Source: Micropterus salmoides (Eukaryota > Chordata > Actinopteri > Centrarchiformes > Centrarchidae). From it: a stretch of DNA of 64,000 nt. Below, piece after piece: positions 33,246 to 45,000 of this stretch. Both the position numbers and the translations under genes were made by a program. The DNA lies in the NCBI RefSeq assembly GCF_014851395.1, contig NW_024041373.1:2167429-2231428 (forward strand), in the 5' to 3' direction. How positions within the stretch are numbered: position 1 is the stretch's first letter; each line of letters starts with the position of its first letter. The notes under the pieces were generated by a model that had not been told where the DNA came from, did not search any database, and saw nothing but the letters and a program-made list of their open reading frames with translations.

Positions 33246-33711
33246 TGTCAGAAGTGGTTTAACCAGAACCCAAAAGCAGACAAAGACGGGAGGCCTTTTC
33301 ACAAACTTTATTGTGAGGCAAGCAAGACAAGGTGGGAGTGAGTGATTCAGCTTGGTGGCAGGCTCGGTGGCAGGCTCGGCGGCAGGCTCGGCGGCAGGCA
33401 GGGTATGCTCCTCCAGACAAAACAGGCAGGTATGGGCATGAGGGAAGGCGACCTCTCCAGAGCTATACGACATAACAATCCAGCGAAGGCTGAGGAGAAC
33501 TGCAGGGCTTATGAAGCAGCACAGAACGACATGATATGGATCAGGTGTGCTAATCAGTCTGCCAGACAGGTGAGTGAGCCATCCCCATGCTTCCCCACCA
33601 GTCACGCCTCCTGTCAAACTGCAAGGGTAGAAAGAGAGGTCGAGCAACAGAAAAACACAGACAACCACATACCGACACTCCCAGCATAGTCATAGTTGAG
33701 ACCTCATGACA
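33246..33711 (-). repeat. 5' LTR of the gypsy element (466 bp)
   Basis: On the minus strand it starts TGTCATGAGGTCTC and ends CACTTCTGACA, so it has the TG...CA ends of an LTR. Its first 39 bases recur exactly at 28917-28879. A CATAAG box at 33513-33508 lies about 29 bases before GCTGGATTGT at 33484, which I propose as the RNA start. A short GGCAGGCTCG-type repeat lies at about 33355-33400. Confidence 0.85.
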
Positions 33712-34587
33712 TGAACATCCTTCCTCTCCCACCTGTGTGAGGTAACCGTTGAGTCCTTGGCAGAAATGCAAAAGCAATTACACACAAGTCTATTTACTTC
33801 TGTAATGTGCAACTCAGTCAAATGCCCTTGCGGAATATAAGTAACCTGTTGGTTTGCCGGAAAACTCTAACAATAGATGCCACTGTTGAGCATTGCAGAT
33901 TTGGCTGCACTCTCTGACCAGCCTCTCTCATTGAGAGACCATGATTTACTACACGATCAGTTACAGTAGCTTTGATCTCATCTGAGACTACAGCTCTTGA
34001 TCTTCCTCTTATTCTTCTTCCACCACGCATACGTATTCCTCGCCCCCTCCCAGCCACTCTTCTTCCTCTTTCAGCCACTTTTCTATTTCTGGCTGGGTCC
34101 ATGTTTACATCACAATGCAAAACTACTGAGCAGTTGTCTCTTTTTGTAATGAAATTGAAAGAGTAACACCTGTGTAGATGTTCATCTACAATGAGAATCA
34201 GCTGTGGTTGGTCCAATTGTTTTTATAGCATTTAATTTTAGGATTTACAATATATTTCACTAAAATATTACTGTAGAATTGTAGCAAATTGCTGTCTTAT
34301 TCAGTTTTGTATTATGTTATTGTTTTGAACTTAAGTTTAACAGTTTTGAAAACAGTATGTAAGCATGTGCAAATTGGCCTGTAAGTACACAGAGTTTTGG
34401 CGGTTGTTGTGTCGAAGTGAGAAAAGAATTAATGTAATTTGAAAGATGTAGTCATTGAATGCATTTTGTGCCAAAGCAATGATAATTGATCCTCAGTTTG
34501 GCCCACATATACTTCTGTTGTGCTCACTGTGTATAGAGTTTTGAAACCATTGCATCTTAGCAATTGAAAAAAACTGTAATATTAGCC

Positions 34588-34655
34588 TATTATTATTATA
34601 ATAATAATAATAATATTATTATTAATTAACATTATTATTAATAAAAATAATAATC
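34588..34655. repeat. (TAA)n/(TTA)n microsatellite
   Basis: Imperfect TTA and TAA units just outside the right end of the IS630-type element. Confidence 0.8.
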
Positions 34656-34870
34656 TTAAATCCTGTAACAGAATTCCTCAGTAAAAGTCAATATTACACG
34701 ACAACAACATTTCGTTTTTTACAGATGTAGGCTAATATTCATATATTTCTTTAATTTACCAATGAGCATTATTAAACATAGCCTACTAAAAGTTGAATGC
34801 AGACAGTGCATTTTAGTCTGATAGTATCCCGGAAGTGTTGGGGCTTTGTCGTAAGGTTTTCAAGCCAAAA

Positions 34871-34899
34871 TATAAAAGCGGATTACGTCAGCGTCCAGT
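34871..34899 (+). promoter_or_regulatory. asrgl1: Putative asrgl1 core promoter (TATA and CRE-like)
   Basis: TATAAAAG lies at 34871-34878 and TTACGTCA, a CRE-like site, at 34883-34890. A transcript starting about 30 bases after the TATA box would begin near 34900, just before the splice donor at 34934. Position upstream of the first coding exon with no other gene between supports assignment to asrgl1, but no transcript evidence is available here. Confidence 0.5.
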
Positions 34900-34933
34900 C
34901 GTCCAGTTGCGTGCAGATCGGTCGACCCTCACG
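34900..34933 (+). other. asrgl1: Probable non-coding exon 1 of asrgl1
   Basis: The segment ends CTCACG/GTAAGTAGC, a strong donor, and would splice to the acceptor at 35861-35863, nine bases before the asrgl1 start codon. The start coordinate is a guess from the TATA box. Confidence 0.45.
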
Positions 34934-35277
34934 GTAAGTAGCACTGAGACTTGGCATAAAGCGAACAATTAGTAATCCACCACACGTAGACCTGGGTCGG
35001 GTTTATCCAGTGACAGCAGCATTATTAATAACGTTAGTTGTCCTGCTGACCATTTATGTGACCATGAGCCCCGATACATGCAAACCATGTCTTGTTTGTT
35101 GGATATAACACGAGTTCAGCTTTCCTAATGTGTCTCGTCAATTCGGCTCGCACACGAGCGGCTCTCGTGCAAAATATATTTAAACTAGAAAGTGTTACGC
35201 GATCACACCAGCCGCGACGGAAAATTAGTGCATGGTGCAATGGATTGAATGACATGATGTGTGAGTTTGGGGTACGC

Positions 35278-35301
35278 GCACACACACACACACACACACA
35301 C
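35278..35301. repeat. (CA)n microsatellite
   Basis: Twelve CA units within the proposed first intron of asrgl1. Confidence 0.88.
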
Positions 35302-35872
35302 GTGAAAACAATCAGTGCTCCCCATTCACATGTTGAGTATTTGTAACATTTCAATAGTTTTTTTAGTTGAGATTCAACAATTCTGTTTAACAAATAAAAC
35401 CGTTCTGATATCACACCACTGTGGTGAAGGTGTGGCTCATGTTAGTGTGGGCTATTCATTATAATTTCACATAGGCTAATAGAAGGCCAAACTATAATAA
35501 TAATAATAATAAACTAATATTATTATCAGTTGGACGTTTTTGTGGGTTGTTTTCATTTATTAAATCCTTGTGCAAGAAAATGTGTACATGGTAGATAGTC
35601 TCCGATTTGTGAATGCTAAGTACTAATGAGTCAACGATCATAACCATTCATGCAAACAACAAGTTCAACATTTTAAAAGTTTGCTGTAGCTCGTTAACCA
35701 TTGTTTTTAAATTGCCCGCCCCAACCAGGCTGTGATTGGTACCCCTTCAAGCACTGGTATAGATACAAACCTTTTTCTGCAATGACTTTTTGAAAATGTT
35801 TGTTTATTTACTCTAGTGTCTACATCAAGTGTCACATCTTGTCTCCCCACATTTCCTTCTCAGGTGATTGAC

Positions 35873-36059
35873 ATGTTGCCAGTGCTGGTGGTCCACGGAG
35901 GGGCGGGTCATATCCCAAAGGAGCGGTCAGAGAAGTCCACTTCGGGGGTGTGCTCAGCAGCCCGAGCAGGGTATGTTATACTCCAGGGAGGGGGCAGCAG
36001 CATGGACGCTGTGGTAGAGGCTGTGACCCAGCTGGAGAATAACCCCGCCTTTAATGCAG
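35873..36059 (+). CDS. asrgl1: asrgl1 coding exon 1
   Basis: Acceptor TTCTCAG ends at 35863, and the ATG is at 35873. It encodes residues 1-62 plus one base, from [10 protein letters not shown] to NNPAFNA, and ends at donor GCAG/GTATTG. Confidence 0.94.
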
Positions 36060-39000
36060 GTATTGTAAAAACACACACACTACTGTATGTTAGAATAGAA
36101 TAGAAAAACTTATTAATCCCCAATTGGGAAACTCAATTGCCACCAGCATACATCACACAACATACAGTATAGACAGAAAGGACAACCAGTATGTACAAAC
36201 AAGACAAAAGAAAACAACAAAACAATGCACCCATTTAAAGCCTTTAGAAAGAGGCTGACAGTTTTTTTTTTAAATGTGACCAGCTGAAAAGCTTAAAGAC
36301 AAAAATCAGAAATATTCATTAAAGAGGTGGTATTATGCTTTTTGGCTTTTTCCCCTCTCCTTTATTGAGTCTATCTTGAGTTTATCTCTCTCTTGTGCAT
36401 GTAACAGGTTTGCAAAGTGAAAAAGCCCAAAGTGTGTATACTATCTGCAATGGAAAACAGAGCAGGTCCGAGTAGAGTCGAGTCTATCGATTTGCGCTGT
36501 GGTAGCTTTTTTCAGCAAGGCAGCATAGATCGTCAGAACACCGGCAACAGTTCAACGTTTAGTCCTAAAAGAAGATGCAACTCTGACTCTGTTTGTGATT
36601 GTGAATTTCCATGCACAACCTGTAAGTATGCTTTATTGTGAATTATATTTAAAATAAACACGGCAATGTAACTTCAGACTTTTCAAGTGCGTTGGCTAAC
36701 ACAGCTAAAGTTATAGCTATAATGCTAACGTTACACCCGATGTGAAAGCTACTGAGCAAACGTTCAAATTGTTTGGCCAATTTTTATGTAAAGTTGAGTT
36801 GACATATGGTGATTTTTGTAGTGGTTTATGGTAAGATGTGGAACAATGATGATGTGGACTTGAGAGTAACTTCTACCATCTGCTAGGTTACAGTCTCAGT
36901 CTGAAGCGGCTTTGATTTGGATCACACTACCTTGTTTCTTACGACCCGCCCTTCTCTGCTTCTGATTGGCTAGTAGTCCTTACCTGGGAACTGCGCATGT
37001 GCAACTCCCAACAAAGATTTTGTAGAAGTAAAATGCATCACTCTGTAGCTCAAGAGCGGAGCGTACAACACACAGGGTGAAAAGAGGAGCTGCAGCAATG
37101 TGCAGTATGAGAAAAATATGGTGTTTTTTGAAAATGAAACCATGTAAACCTGTTCTGGCACAACCCCTAATTAAGATTTTGAACCTGAAAATGAGCATAA
37201 TACCACCTCTTTAAAAAATCGAATTGCTGTTGGAATACAATACCTTCTGAGCCGTTCAGTAGAACACCGACGAGGCATCTTAAATCGGCCACTAAAGGAA
37301 CTACTAAGTGTCTTAAGGACACTGTTGAGTGGGTGGTGACTCAGGGGGAAGGCCGATCACAAAGCCAGCCTTTTTAATCAACTTATTAATCCTATTTTTA
37401 TCCTCTACAGTAATGCTGCCTCCCCAGCTAAGCACAGAATAAAATATAGTTCCTTGATAGAAGGTATAAAGCAGATTTCTGCTCACATCAAAGGATCTTA
37501 ATTTCCTTAGGAAAAATAGCCTTGACTGGGCCTTCTTAAAAAGAAGCGGTGTAGAGTGTGAATAAAAAAGGGGATAAACTGTGCCCTGTGGTGCTCCTGT
37601 TTTAGTTAAAATAGTCTCAGATATTTTGTTATCAAATCTGACAAACTGAGGTAATCTAAAATCCAAGCAATAGTGGTGTTGTGTGATTTTTAAAATGAAT
37701 TAATTTGGGGCTAAAAATGTGTGGTTTAATGTTAACCAGAGGCAGCATAATATCACTTTTCCCACACATACTGCATTGTTCCTCCATCTGGACTTTCGAC
37801 GAGGTGCACATTTTGTCATTTGTTTTTCTTACTCTTTTCACATGTTTATTTACAGCATTAAACGTTGAAATGTATATTGTAATAGGCTGTATATTAACTT
37901 ATTGGGAGAAAATTGGTAGTTGTATGTAAAATCAGACATTGACCAAAATTGGCCAAAATGGCATGATACTCTTTTCGCTGCAAAGCTTCACTTGTGAGAT
38001 TGACTGTCGAATCAGGCTCCGCCCATCGAAGCATCAAATCTTCGACTATTCTGGGCCCCAAAATCTTCAATACTGAATTACCTGAAATTGTTGAACATTA
38101 CACACTTAATTTCCTGCATTCTGATGAAATTGTCTGCACCAATGAATGGTGGAAATGTTTTTAATTTATATAAAGGGAAACACAAAATTCAGGTGGCAGG
38201 TGACATTTCTATATATAAAAGTATAACAGAATATAACACAGTAAGGCTTTTAGTCATTCTGTCTTGCTTTCTGATATGTTTCTGCTGTTGTTCTGATGTT
38301 CCATTTCTTATTCAACATCATCCCTGCTGAGTCGACACACATGCAGGCTTGAGTTAGTCTTTCCTCCGCTCCACTTTAATAGCTCCTCAGCGGGTTTTTT
38401 GCTCTGGTTCAAAACTTTCTGCACATTTAGAATCTCTCCCATATATCTGTGTTCTCTGACATGTCCAGTAAAAAGCTGTAATATTACAAGTATAAGGTCA
38501 TCATTTAATGAGAAATAATGCGAATGAGTTTTTAACTCTACCTGCCCTATACTGTGCTGGACATAACTTTATTGCTCCGCTGTTGTAATCTCCATCAGAC
38601 AGTTTGGAAACCAAAACTAACCGACATTTCTAACAAGGCATGGATGTGTTTATTTTTGTGCTGTTTGCTTTCTGAGTGAACATGCTATCAACTGTTTTTT
38701 TTTTTTTGTAGGCAATACGGGTGACTTTCATTGATATAGCTTATGTTCAGGGCCTACTTTTGATAGGATTGTTGATTGAATGTAAAGATAATCATTTGAA
38801 AATTTTAAACTGTTCAGATAGGCTACTTTAATAGTCAGTCCTGCAGGATTGGACAATGAAACTGAAACACCTGGTTTTAGACCACAATAATTTATTAGTA
38901 TGGTGTAGGGCCTCCTTTTGCGGCCAGTACAGCGTCAATTCGTCTTGGGAATGACATATACAAGTCCTGCACAGTGGTCAGAGGGATTTTAAGCCATTCT

Positions 39001-42000
39001 TCTTGCAGGATAGTGGCCAGGTCACGACGTGATGCTGGTGGAGGAAAATGTTTCCTGACTCGCTCCTCCAAAACACCCCAAAGTGGCTCAATAATATTTA
39101 GATCTGGTGACTGTGCAGGCCATGGGAGATGTTCAACTTCACTTTCATGTTCATCAAACCAATCTTTCACCAGTCTTGCTGTGTGTATTGGTGCATTGTC
39201 ATCCTGATACACGGCACCTCCTTCAGGATACAATGTTTGAACCATTGGATGCACATGGTCCTCCAGAATGGTTCGGTAGTCCTTGGCAGTGACGCGCCCA
39301 TCTAGCACAAGTATGGGGCCAAGGGAATGCCATGATATGGCAGCCCAAACCATCACTGATCCACCCCCATGCTTCACTCTGGGCATGCAACAGTCTGGGT
39401 GGTACGCTTCTTTGGGGCTTCTCCACACCGTAACTCTCCCGGATGTGGGGAAAACAGTGAAGGCGGACTCATCAGAGAACAATACATGTTTCACATTGTC
39501 CACATCCCAAGATTTGCGCTCCTTGCACCATTGAAACCGACGTTTGGCATTGGCACGAGTGACCAAAGGTTTGGCTATAGCAGCCCGGCCGTGTATATTG
39601 ACCCTGTGGAGCTCCCGACGGACAGTTTTGGTGGAAACAGGAGAGTGAGGTGCACATTTAATTCTGCCGTGATTTGGGCAGCCGTGGTTTTATGTTTTTT
39701 GGATACAATCCGGGTTAGCACCCGAACATCCCTTTCAGACAGCTTCCTCTTGCGTCCACAGTTAATCCTGTTGGATGTGGTTCGTCCTTCTTGGTGGTAT
39801 GCTGACATTACCCTGGATACCGTGGCTCTTGATACATCACAAAGACTTGCTGTCTTGGTCACAGATGCGCCAGCAAGACGTGCACCAACAATTTGTCCTC
39901 TTTTGAACTCTGGTATGTCACCCATAATGTTGTGTGCATTGCAATATTTTGAGCAAAGCTGTGCTCTTACCCTGCTAATTGGACCTTCACAGTCTGCTCT
40001 TATTGGTTCAATGTGATGAACATAGTGGCCAAATTAGGGCTCAACGTTAAACTTTTTTGCAACTGGGCCAGTGAGTTTGAGACTTACTGTCCCTCCCTCC
40101 AAATGTTATGTATCAGTGTCAACAAAACCAAAGACTTAAGTTATGTTACTGTCTTTTTTATTTTAATTATATACTAACAGACTCAAAAATGACATGCACT
40201 CTCTTAGCTCTCTCACCTTACGCTGCTTACTGGTTTATTTCCACCTGAATAGGGCTATGAACGCATTATGAAAGTGTTTACTGAGGTAATAATTCAGCTG
40301 AAAAATAGGGTCATTATGCCGTTATTTCTAATGGAACCAGGCTTCTTTTTGCAACCAGCGAACTCGTTCCCTGCTGGCCATTAGAGAGAATGCAGGTTTC
40401 TCTTTCAGACCCAGAGGTTGCCGCTTGATTGAGATTAGAGAAATAACATTTGACATCCAATTGTCATGTAACTACAACGATTGGACAATGGTGCGCACCA
40501 TGAGCTGCAAAACAACTGCAGGATGTTGAGCTTGTAATGTGAATTTTTTTTTTCAATACTAATGTTTTTGATCTGGCCCGATCAGGCCAGTAGGTTGCTA
40601 GTTCAACAGTCCTGACGTTACTTTACAGGCCACCGTTATTGTTGAGCCCTGGGCCAAATCTATACCTGGTTTGATACCCATTACAGCAACAAATGGGTCT
40701 GGTGGTTTGTGTAAACAGGTTGACCTGGGATGGAGTCACACTCTTGAATGAATTATTTGGCCAGTCATGGTTTAGATTTAGCAAAAACACCAAATGTGCC
40801 TGTGCGCATTCATACATGTAGTAATACAGTTAAAATGGGATTGCAGGTCGATTTTAAGGCAGGTCCCCCTAAATGTTCTGCCTGTGCCCCTAATATTTTC
40901 AGTTATGCTCCTAGTGAAAAAACTCATCACAACTGTCTGGACACAGTGCATGAGTGGGTTCACTCGATTACTGTCACAGCGTACGCCGGTGTTACATCAG
41001 CTGGGCCTAGTTGATTCAATCCGCGAGTCAACGTTATCAGTTATACATCTGTTTTTCACTGCGTGAGAAAATTGATTGGAAAATATCAACTGAGTGAGTC
41101 TCGCGAGACAGCTGTTAACATGACCCGAAATCTTGTCACGTTTTGATCCAATCGTCGCACTCTTCCGCCTAACCATAGTCATTTAAGGGTTTCATCTAGT
41201 CTATATTTTCCCTCTTTAAGTGTTAGACTCAGTAATTTAGGCTTTAATTCCTTTTTGTTATAATAGTCTTGAGCAGTCCCCTCATCATAGTGTTCCTTTG
41301 AGTATTTCATTTTGAGAAGATATACCATTGTTTTGAATGCAGTGTTTGCTTTTGCAAGATATTTGTGGTGTTTTGTGTGTGAGCATTTGTATTTAGAGTT
41401 TTAAGAAAATGAGCCATGCTTTCAGAAAATGTGTGTGAGCATTGGACGGAAAACTGTAATGGTTCCTAAATATACTAACTAACTAGCGCCACCATCGGGC
41501 AAAACTGCGTGAGCTGTCCTCTAGCTCAGCCCACAGGCCAAACACAAAAGATTCTTTGTCCCCAGAGTCAAGATCATTTCTCAAATCAAATTTCAGGGTG
41601 TGGGTCAGTGCTGAACATCAAAGGAGAGGTGGAGATGGATGCCATCGTGATGGATGGGAAAACACTGGGTAGTGGTGCCGTGTCTGCCGTACGCAACATA
41701 GCCAACCCTATCCAGCTAGCAAGACTGGTTATGGACAAGGTGCGTACATTTAACAATGGGATGGTCAAGGCACAAATGTATACATACACTGAGTGCTTTC
41801 TGAGTACAAATGTTTTGTTATAGTTTATAGATGTGTTTTATAGATGTATAGAACTTTGCTCTCTATTTCAGACGACTCATGCATGTCTGACAGCAGAGGG
41901 TGCCAGTCAGTTCGCCCGTGCCATGGGTGTCCCTGAGGTACCCCAAGAGTCCCTGATCACTGAGTACTCTCGCATGCGCTGGAAGAAGAACCTGGCACCT

Positions 42001-45000
42001 GACGCCAACCCTGTGGAGTGCCATATGTGAGACATTGTTTTAAGATGGTTTGCGTTGTTCCACAAATACTATAATCCATTAGAAAGGAGAGATGCAGAGA
42101 CATGAGTCCTTGCAGCTTTGTTACTCAATTCTGACTACTGCTAGTTTGTATTGACTCAAAGGGTCAAAAGTCAAAAGTCCATAGAAACTTCTCAAACCAG
42201 TCCTGCTGTATAATCCACTTGTTTGCTGTTGATCCATCCGTCTGATGGATGTGAGTCAGCTATGCGAGGAAGAGACATGTGGATGGTAGAATTGTATTAC
42301 CAAAGAGGACGTCCAAAATCTCTCCAGCATCATTTTAAGGAGACTGCTATTACTTAGGAGGTCCAGGAATCAATCCCTTTACTGTCTCATCAGATCAGAT
42401 GACCAGTCACTAAACAGATTCTCATAGGATACACCTGGACTTCCTTGTTTGAAAGTCCTCTTGAAGCTCCTCGCTCCTCTTCTCCTCAGAGAGGCGTTTA
42501 AGGAGGCATTTAAGTGACTGGAACATCCCTTACAGTTTCTCCACGACATAACTAAATGCACTGCTGCGGTAATTGCCTCCTCATATCGTAGATCTTCCTG
42601 AAGTAAAGATTTAAATGAAAAGTGAGGATTTTTTAGAACATACAGAGCACATCAAACAGCAAGTTGGATTATGCAGCAGGAGTAGTTCGAGAAACTTCTA
42701 TGGATGTTTGGACATTTTTTTTGTTTTTGTTTGTTTGTTTTTTTTGCTGTGACTCTGGGTCATCATTGGAATTCATTGTTACAGCTGTGAGTCCCAGCTG
42801 AGTAAAGCTGCATCCTCCACAAAAGAGCAAGCTACATACTTCTCAGAGCCTACAAACAGTGATGAGCTGAAAGAAAGACAGAGAGATTTATTTGGTGGTG
42901 TTCCTTAACCAAGTTTAGCTAGTTATAATTTGGTGGCCAGGATAGTGTAAAAACTAAATACACCTTTTAGTGATCTTTTTGATCTTAAAGTAATAATTCT
43001 GCTGTTCCTGTATGTTGTGTAGGGGAAAGATGGGCACCGTTGGAGCAGTGGCAGTGGATAGTGAAGGCAACATAGCCTGTGCGACCTCCACTGGTGGGAT
43101 GCTGAACAAGATGGAGGGACGGGTGGGTGACACACCGTGCATAGGTCAGTCATCACACATAAAGTTTATAGAATTATATGCCTTTTTATAAAGTTTTGTT
43201 CAGTAGAAAACCAGTTGACTCTAGAAAATGCATTTATAGCAGAAAATGTGTGTGAATGCTGACTGCTGAAATAAATTTCAAAGCACTGCCTAAAATGCAG
43301 AAATGTGAAATTAATTCAGACCAGATTTTTTCTTTCTTAAAGGTACAATGTGTAAGATTTGAGACTACTCTACCCCTTTTGAATTTATTCATATATTCAT
43401 AAAAATAGAGGCAGCCTATAACATATCAGGCCATAACTGCTGTGAGCTAGTTAGCTCAGTTAGCCGTGCAGCTTACTTATCAGAGTGAGCACCAGAACTG
43501 GAGCCTGCAGAGCGAGCAACAGAACCAGGCTCAGCAGCCTGCTAGTGCCCGGGACCAAACACAGCCTCTGAGATGGACGGAGGCCGGTTTGACGATACGG
43601 AATATAGTATCGAGCTGATTTTGAGCAGCTCCGACCCCGGGGACGGCGAAGACATTGCAGGATTAGGCAGGGACATGGGAGGTGTGAAGCGGGGGACGAG
43701 TAGGAGGGAGCTGGGGCATCAGAGAGGCAGTGACAGCATGTAGAGGCAGAATATTTTCACATCTAACTCTATGAATTAAGGGTTTATTTTAACCCTTTTG
43801 TTTTGTTTCTGTGGATTTTGAATAAAGTGTGTTTAATAAGTTAAAGGTGGGATATACGATTCCAAGTCAATCCACATCTTTTTGTCAAATTCAGCAAATA
43901 CAATATTTCCTCACGGTCTGCTAGCTTCCCATTTCAGAATGTGCGCAGAAAGAAATCAGGTGTTTGTACACTGCCCTGGCTCTGTAAATGGGAAACTATT
44001 CCAGCCGTGATTTTTTTAACGTTAACGTAAATGACCTGCCAACAGACATTCAGCTTACTTTCATGCTGTTGTTGTGATGTTAGCTATAGTAGCAGGAGAG
44101 TTGTAAGAATCGCTGTTTGGAGCTGCTGTGCTAACATTTGCTAACGTTATTTACATTACTTGCTGTGTCGTTGTTCGCTCTATATCATGGTACATGGAAC
44201 TGAGTACTCTACCTTTAATTCAAAACTTGGTGGTTGTAGGTGTAAAAATATTTTTACTTTCTTGACATTTTGTGAGTTTATTTTGTTTGTTTATTAGACT
44301 AAAAAAAGCTAAGAGACCTTGTATAACGTAGCAAACTTGCCGCTCGTACACATCTCCCATCTGAAAGTATTAGTACAGCCCAGGCCTTCCCCCTATCAGA
44401 CTATCGCCACTTGAGATACAGTAAATAGTGGTATGATGAGACAGAACCTAACTTCAGAAGATAATTCTGCAACAGAATACATGGACTTGTACTGTCAGAA
44501 CTGTCACTTCATGGGAAACAAACGGCCTGCATGTAGGCCAGAAGTCTAGAACAAAGAAACTGCGCCAGAATCCCTCAGCGCCATTAAATCGCACCTGAAA
44601 GTGACTTTTTAAGGGGGATTCAAACCCTGTATTCCTACTGGCCAAAGTTCCACAGGAGCAAGTTTAGGAGCCCCCTGTGGCAACGCCATGATATCAGCCC
44701 ATAAAGAGAGAGCGCACCAGTTTCTCCTCGCCGTTCTATTGCAACCACCATTGCCACAGGAGGTAACCCATTTTCAGCACTTTATTTCCCTAGGGGAAGG
44801 TCTTAACTCACTAGATGAGTACAGACTGTTTTCTTTTGTTTTTGCTCAACACATTTTTTGATCCTGTGTTATTGCAACCTGAGTGTCATTGTTGTGATTT
44901 CTGTGGGAAATAACGTCCCGCCGCGTCCTGTTTATTGCTGTGTGCTTTGGTGTCTAGCAGGTTTAATATTTGGGTCGGTACCACCTGCTGGGCCTTCACT

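Larger units (their letters stand above)
28879..33711 (-). mobile_element. Sushi-type Ty3/gypsy chromovirus retrotransposon
   Basis: On the minus strand the order is 5' LTR (33711-33246), a 16-nt leader, gag, protease, reverse transcriptase with RNase H, integrase with chromodomain, a G-rich polypurine tract (near 28918-28927) and a remnant of the 3' LTR (28917-28879). It is inserted in an IS630-type element. Frame changes between protease and reverse transcriptase and at the start of integrase, plus loss of 427 of 466 bases of the 3' LTR, make the copy inactive. The chromodomain and domain order place it in the chromovirus branch. Confidence 0.92.
27708..34102 (-). pseudogene. IS630/Tc1-type transposase, interrupted twice
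   Basis: The ATG at 34102 starts MDPARNRKVAERGRR, an Arg/Gly-rich N-terminus, then VSDEIKATVTDRVVNHGLSM with a helix-turn-helix (QCSTVASIVRVFRQ). A gypsy insertion with a local deletion follows. Coding resumes at about 28878 (NGIKLTEIQERVLADN, then VRMKQLYTVPFERN). The catalytic core includes FIFVDEAGFNL, FIIVRDNVAFHH and LPPFSPFLNPIEEF; by my count 35 residues lie between the second Asp and the Glu. A short repeat interrupts the end, and the tail DENLWPNGEDRLN stops at 27708. All three DDE residues remain, but the gene is broken. Confidence 0.78.
27241..34578 (-). mobile_element. IS630/Tc1-type DNA transposon, split by a gypsy insertion
   Basis: The left end TACAGTTTTTTTACAGTCGC and the right end (reverse complement TACAGTTTTTTTCAATTGCT) form imperfect inverted repeats, with TA at the extremes. 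The transposase runs on the minus strand from 34102 to 27708 and is interrupted by a gypsy element (28879-33711) and by a short repeat (about 27822-28035). Without the insertions it would be about 2.3 kb. Confidence 0.75.
36091..37672 (-). mobile_element. 5'-truncated Rex-like LINE in asrgl1 intron 2
   Basis: The minus-strand 3' end is the short tandem TAGAATAGAATAG with the adjacent GGGATTAATAAG-type phrase seen at the tails of such LINEs in fish. The body at 37660-37313 encodes the C-terminal end of a reverse transcriptase protein. A TTAA-flanked element (36319-37214) splits it. Confidence 0.7.

Noticed and set aside
33342..33689. Plus-strand frame across the gypsy 5' LTR
   Set aside because: It is made of LTR sequence and a GGCAGGCTCG-type short repeat; no domain.
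36417..36641. Possible extra exon in asrgl1 intron 2
   Set aside because: It lies inside the TTAA-flanked element and would disrupt the conserved FNAG-CGSVLN join of asrgl1.
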